Assembly: GCF_006440775.1 (NCBI RefSeq)
Contig: NZ_VFTZ01000002.1
Span: forward strand, 62,001 to 126,000
Length of the DNA: 64,000 nt
Direction of reading: 5' to 3'
DNA from: Mesorhizobium sp. B2-7-2
GTDB lineage: Bacteria; Pseudomonadota; Alphaproteobacteria; Rhizobiales; Rhizobiaceae
How positions within the stretch are numbered: the first letter of the stretch is position 1; each line of letters opens with the position of its first letter. Shown here piece after piece: positions 63,387 through 64,000 of the stretch. The notes under the pieces are model-generated. The model saw only the letters and a program-made list of their open reading frames with translations. It was not told the origin of the DNA and did no database searches. Both the position numbers and the translations under genes were made by a program.

Positions 63387-64000
63387 ATGCGCAAGGCCTC
63401 GCGCCTGTTCGAGATCATCCAGATCCTGCGGCTGGCCAGGAAGCCGGTGACGGCGGCGACGATTGCCGAGCGGCTGGAAGTGACCGTACGCTCGGTCTAT
63501 CGCGACATCGCGGCCTTGCAGGCGATGCGCGTGCCGATCGAGGGCGGGCGCGGCATCGGCTACATCTTGCGACCAGGCTTCGACCTGCCGCCACTGATGT
63601 TTTCCATCGAGGAGATGGAAGCGATCGTCCTGTCGCTGGCGTTGCTGGAGCGCACCGGCGATGACGAGCTCAAGCAGGCGGCGAAACGCGTCGGCGCTAA
63701 GATCGCCGGCGCCGTACCGCCGCCTTTGCGGCAGACCCTCGACGCCAACGCCCTCCATGCCTGGGGCTTTGCAGCACCCTCCGCTTCCGCCGTCGACCTC
63801 GCTTTGGTCCGCCGCGCCATCCGCGACGAGGAGAAACTAAGCCTTTCCTATCGCGACGAGGCGGGACGTCCGACCGGCCGCATCATCCGTCCGGTCGCGC
63901 TGATCTATTATGCCGAGACGGCCAACATCGTCGCCTGGTGCGAGTTGCGGCAGGCCATCCGCAATTTCCGCAGCGACCGCATCGAGGATTGCCGGGCGGC
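63387..64000 (+). CDS. HTH-WYL (YafY-type) regulator, cut by window end
   Basis: The first 204 codons of a transcriptional regulator. The N-terminal DeoR-like helix-turn-helix is RKASRLFEIIQILRLARKPVT followed by ERLEVTVRSVYRDIAALQ; a WYL sensor domain then begins with SYRDEAGRPTGRIIRPVAL...YYAETANIVAWCE. Such proteins (COG2378) bind ligands or nucleotides through WYL. It remains open at base 64000, so it is partial because of the window edge. ATG 63387 is preceded by GGGTGAGAAA. It is divergent from the LysE gene. Confidence 0.9.
   Translation, partial: MRKASRLFEIIQILRLARKPVTAATIAERLEVTVRSVYRDIAALQAMRVPIEGGRGIGYILRPGFDLPPLMFSIEEMEAIVLSLALLERTGDDELKQAAKRVGAKIAGAVPPPLRQTLDANALHAWGFAAPSASAVDLALVRRAIRDEEKLSLSYRDEAGRPTGRIIRPVALIYYAETANIVAWCELRQAIRNFRSDRIEDCRA

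Overview
The window looks like chromosomal DNA from a rhizobial alphaproteobacterium, most likely Mesorhizobium or a close relative. The evidence is the high GC content, the conserved block pckA / chvI-chvG-hprK-EIIA-HPr-ahcY, alphaproteobacterial-type addAB, a his operon interleaved with DUF1330, DUF2628 and an arginase-family gene, rhizopine-type (moc) genes, and several families of short palindromic intergenic repeats. The genus is inferred from gene content, not proven.

Layout. 1-2.1 kb (minus): rplT (cut by the window edge), rpmI, an ICMT-like membrane methyltransferase, and infC with an AUU start. 2.3-5.7 kb (plus): alpha/beta hydrolase, BenE-like transporter, DUF2852 protein, YgjP-like metalloprotease. 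6.3-11.7 kb (plus): trpF-trpB-trpA-accD-folC, followed by a VOC/glyoxalase gene interrupted by an amber codon. 12.3-13.8 kb (minus): orphan VapB-like antitoxin, TauE/SafE transporter, cupin. 13.9-25.7 kb (minus): trxA-addA-addB-murU-(tsaE/amgK fusion)-PAS histidine kinase, transcribed in the reverse of that order with three 4-nt overlaps. 25.9-31.5 kb (minus): ahcY, HPr, EIIA, hprK, chvG, chvI. 31.8-35.2 kb (plus): pckA, arfB, a 5'-truncated LysM gene, alkB. 35.3-40.2 kb: one GT87-like gene and two tandem GT-C-like membrane proteins, with a short GT2 remnant coupled to the second. 40.3-46.1 kb (minus): hisB-DUF2628-hisH-DUF1330-hisA-arginase-hisF-hisE-coaA. 46.3-49.3 kb (plus): hslV-GNAT-UPF0314-hslU. 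49.9-51.3 kb: DUF1402 protein and a GIY-YIG nuclease gene held inside a 64-bp perfect inverted repeat. 51.4-61.0 kb: a rhizopine/inositol-type catabolic region (mocF-mocE-mocD on minus; LacI regulator, mocB-like binding protein, permease, ATPase, mocA-like dehydrogenase and an SDR on plus). 61.3-62.6 kb: DAHP synthase behind an aromatic leader-peptide attenuator. 62.6-64 kb: LysE exporter and a partial HTH-WYL regulator.

How the genes work together. The moc region would import a (methylated) inosamine or inositol through a periplasmic ABC system, demethylate or hydroxylate it with a three-component MocD oxygenase / MocE Rieske ferredoxin / MocF reductase, and oxidise the ring with the MocA-like dehydrogenase. 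A LacI-type regulator is present, while mocC and mocR are not in the window. The chvIG-hprK-EIIA-HPr block next to pckA is the alphaproteobacterial acid/envelope-sensing and PTS-Ntr-like regulatory unit. The trp, his and aro genes are housekeeping amino-acid biosynthesis.

The most unusual features are the intergenic repeats, which have several families and many copies in 64 kb. One palindrome (family A) has a GIY-YIG gene in place of its normal centre, so it may be a small mobile cassette. Other points are the AUU start of infC, a visible terminator/antiterminator switch before the DAHP synthase, an AccD lacking all four zinc cysteines, and three decayed genes: glyoxalase (nonsense), LysM (5' loss) and GT2 (remnant).
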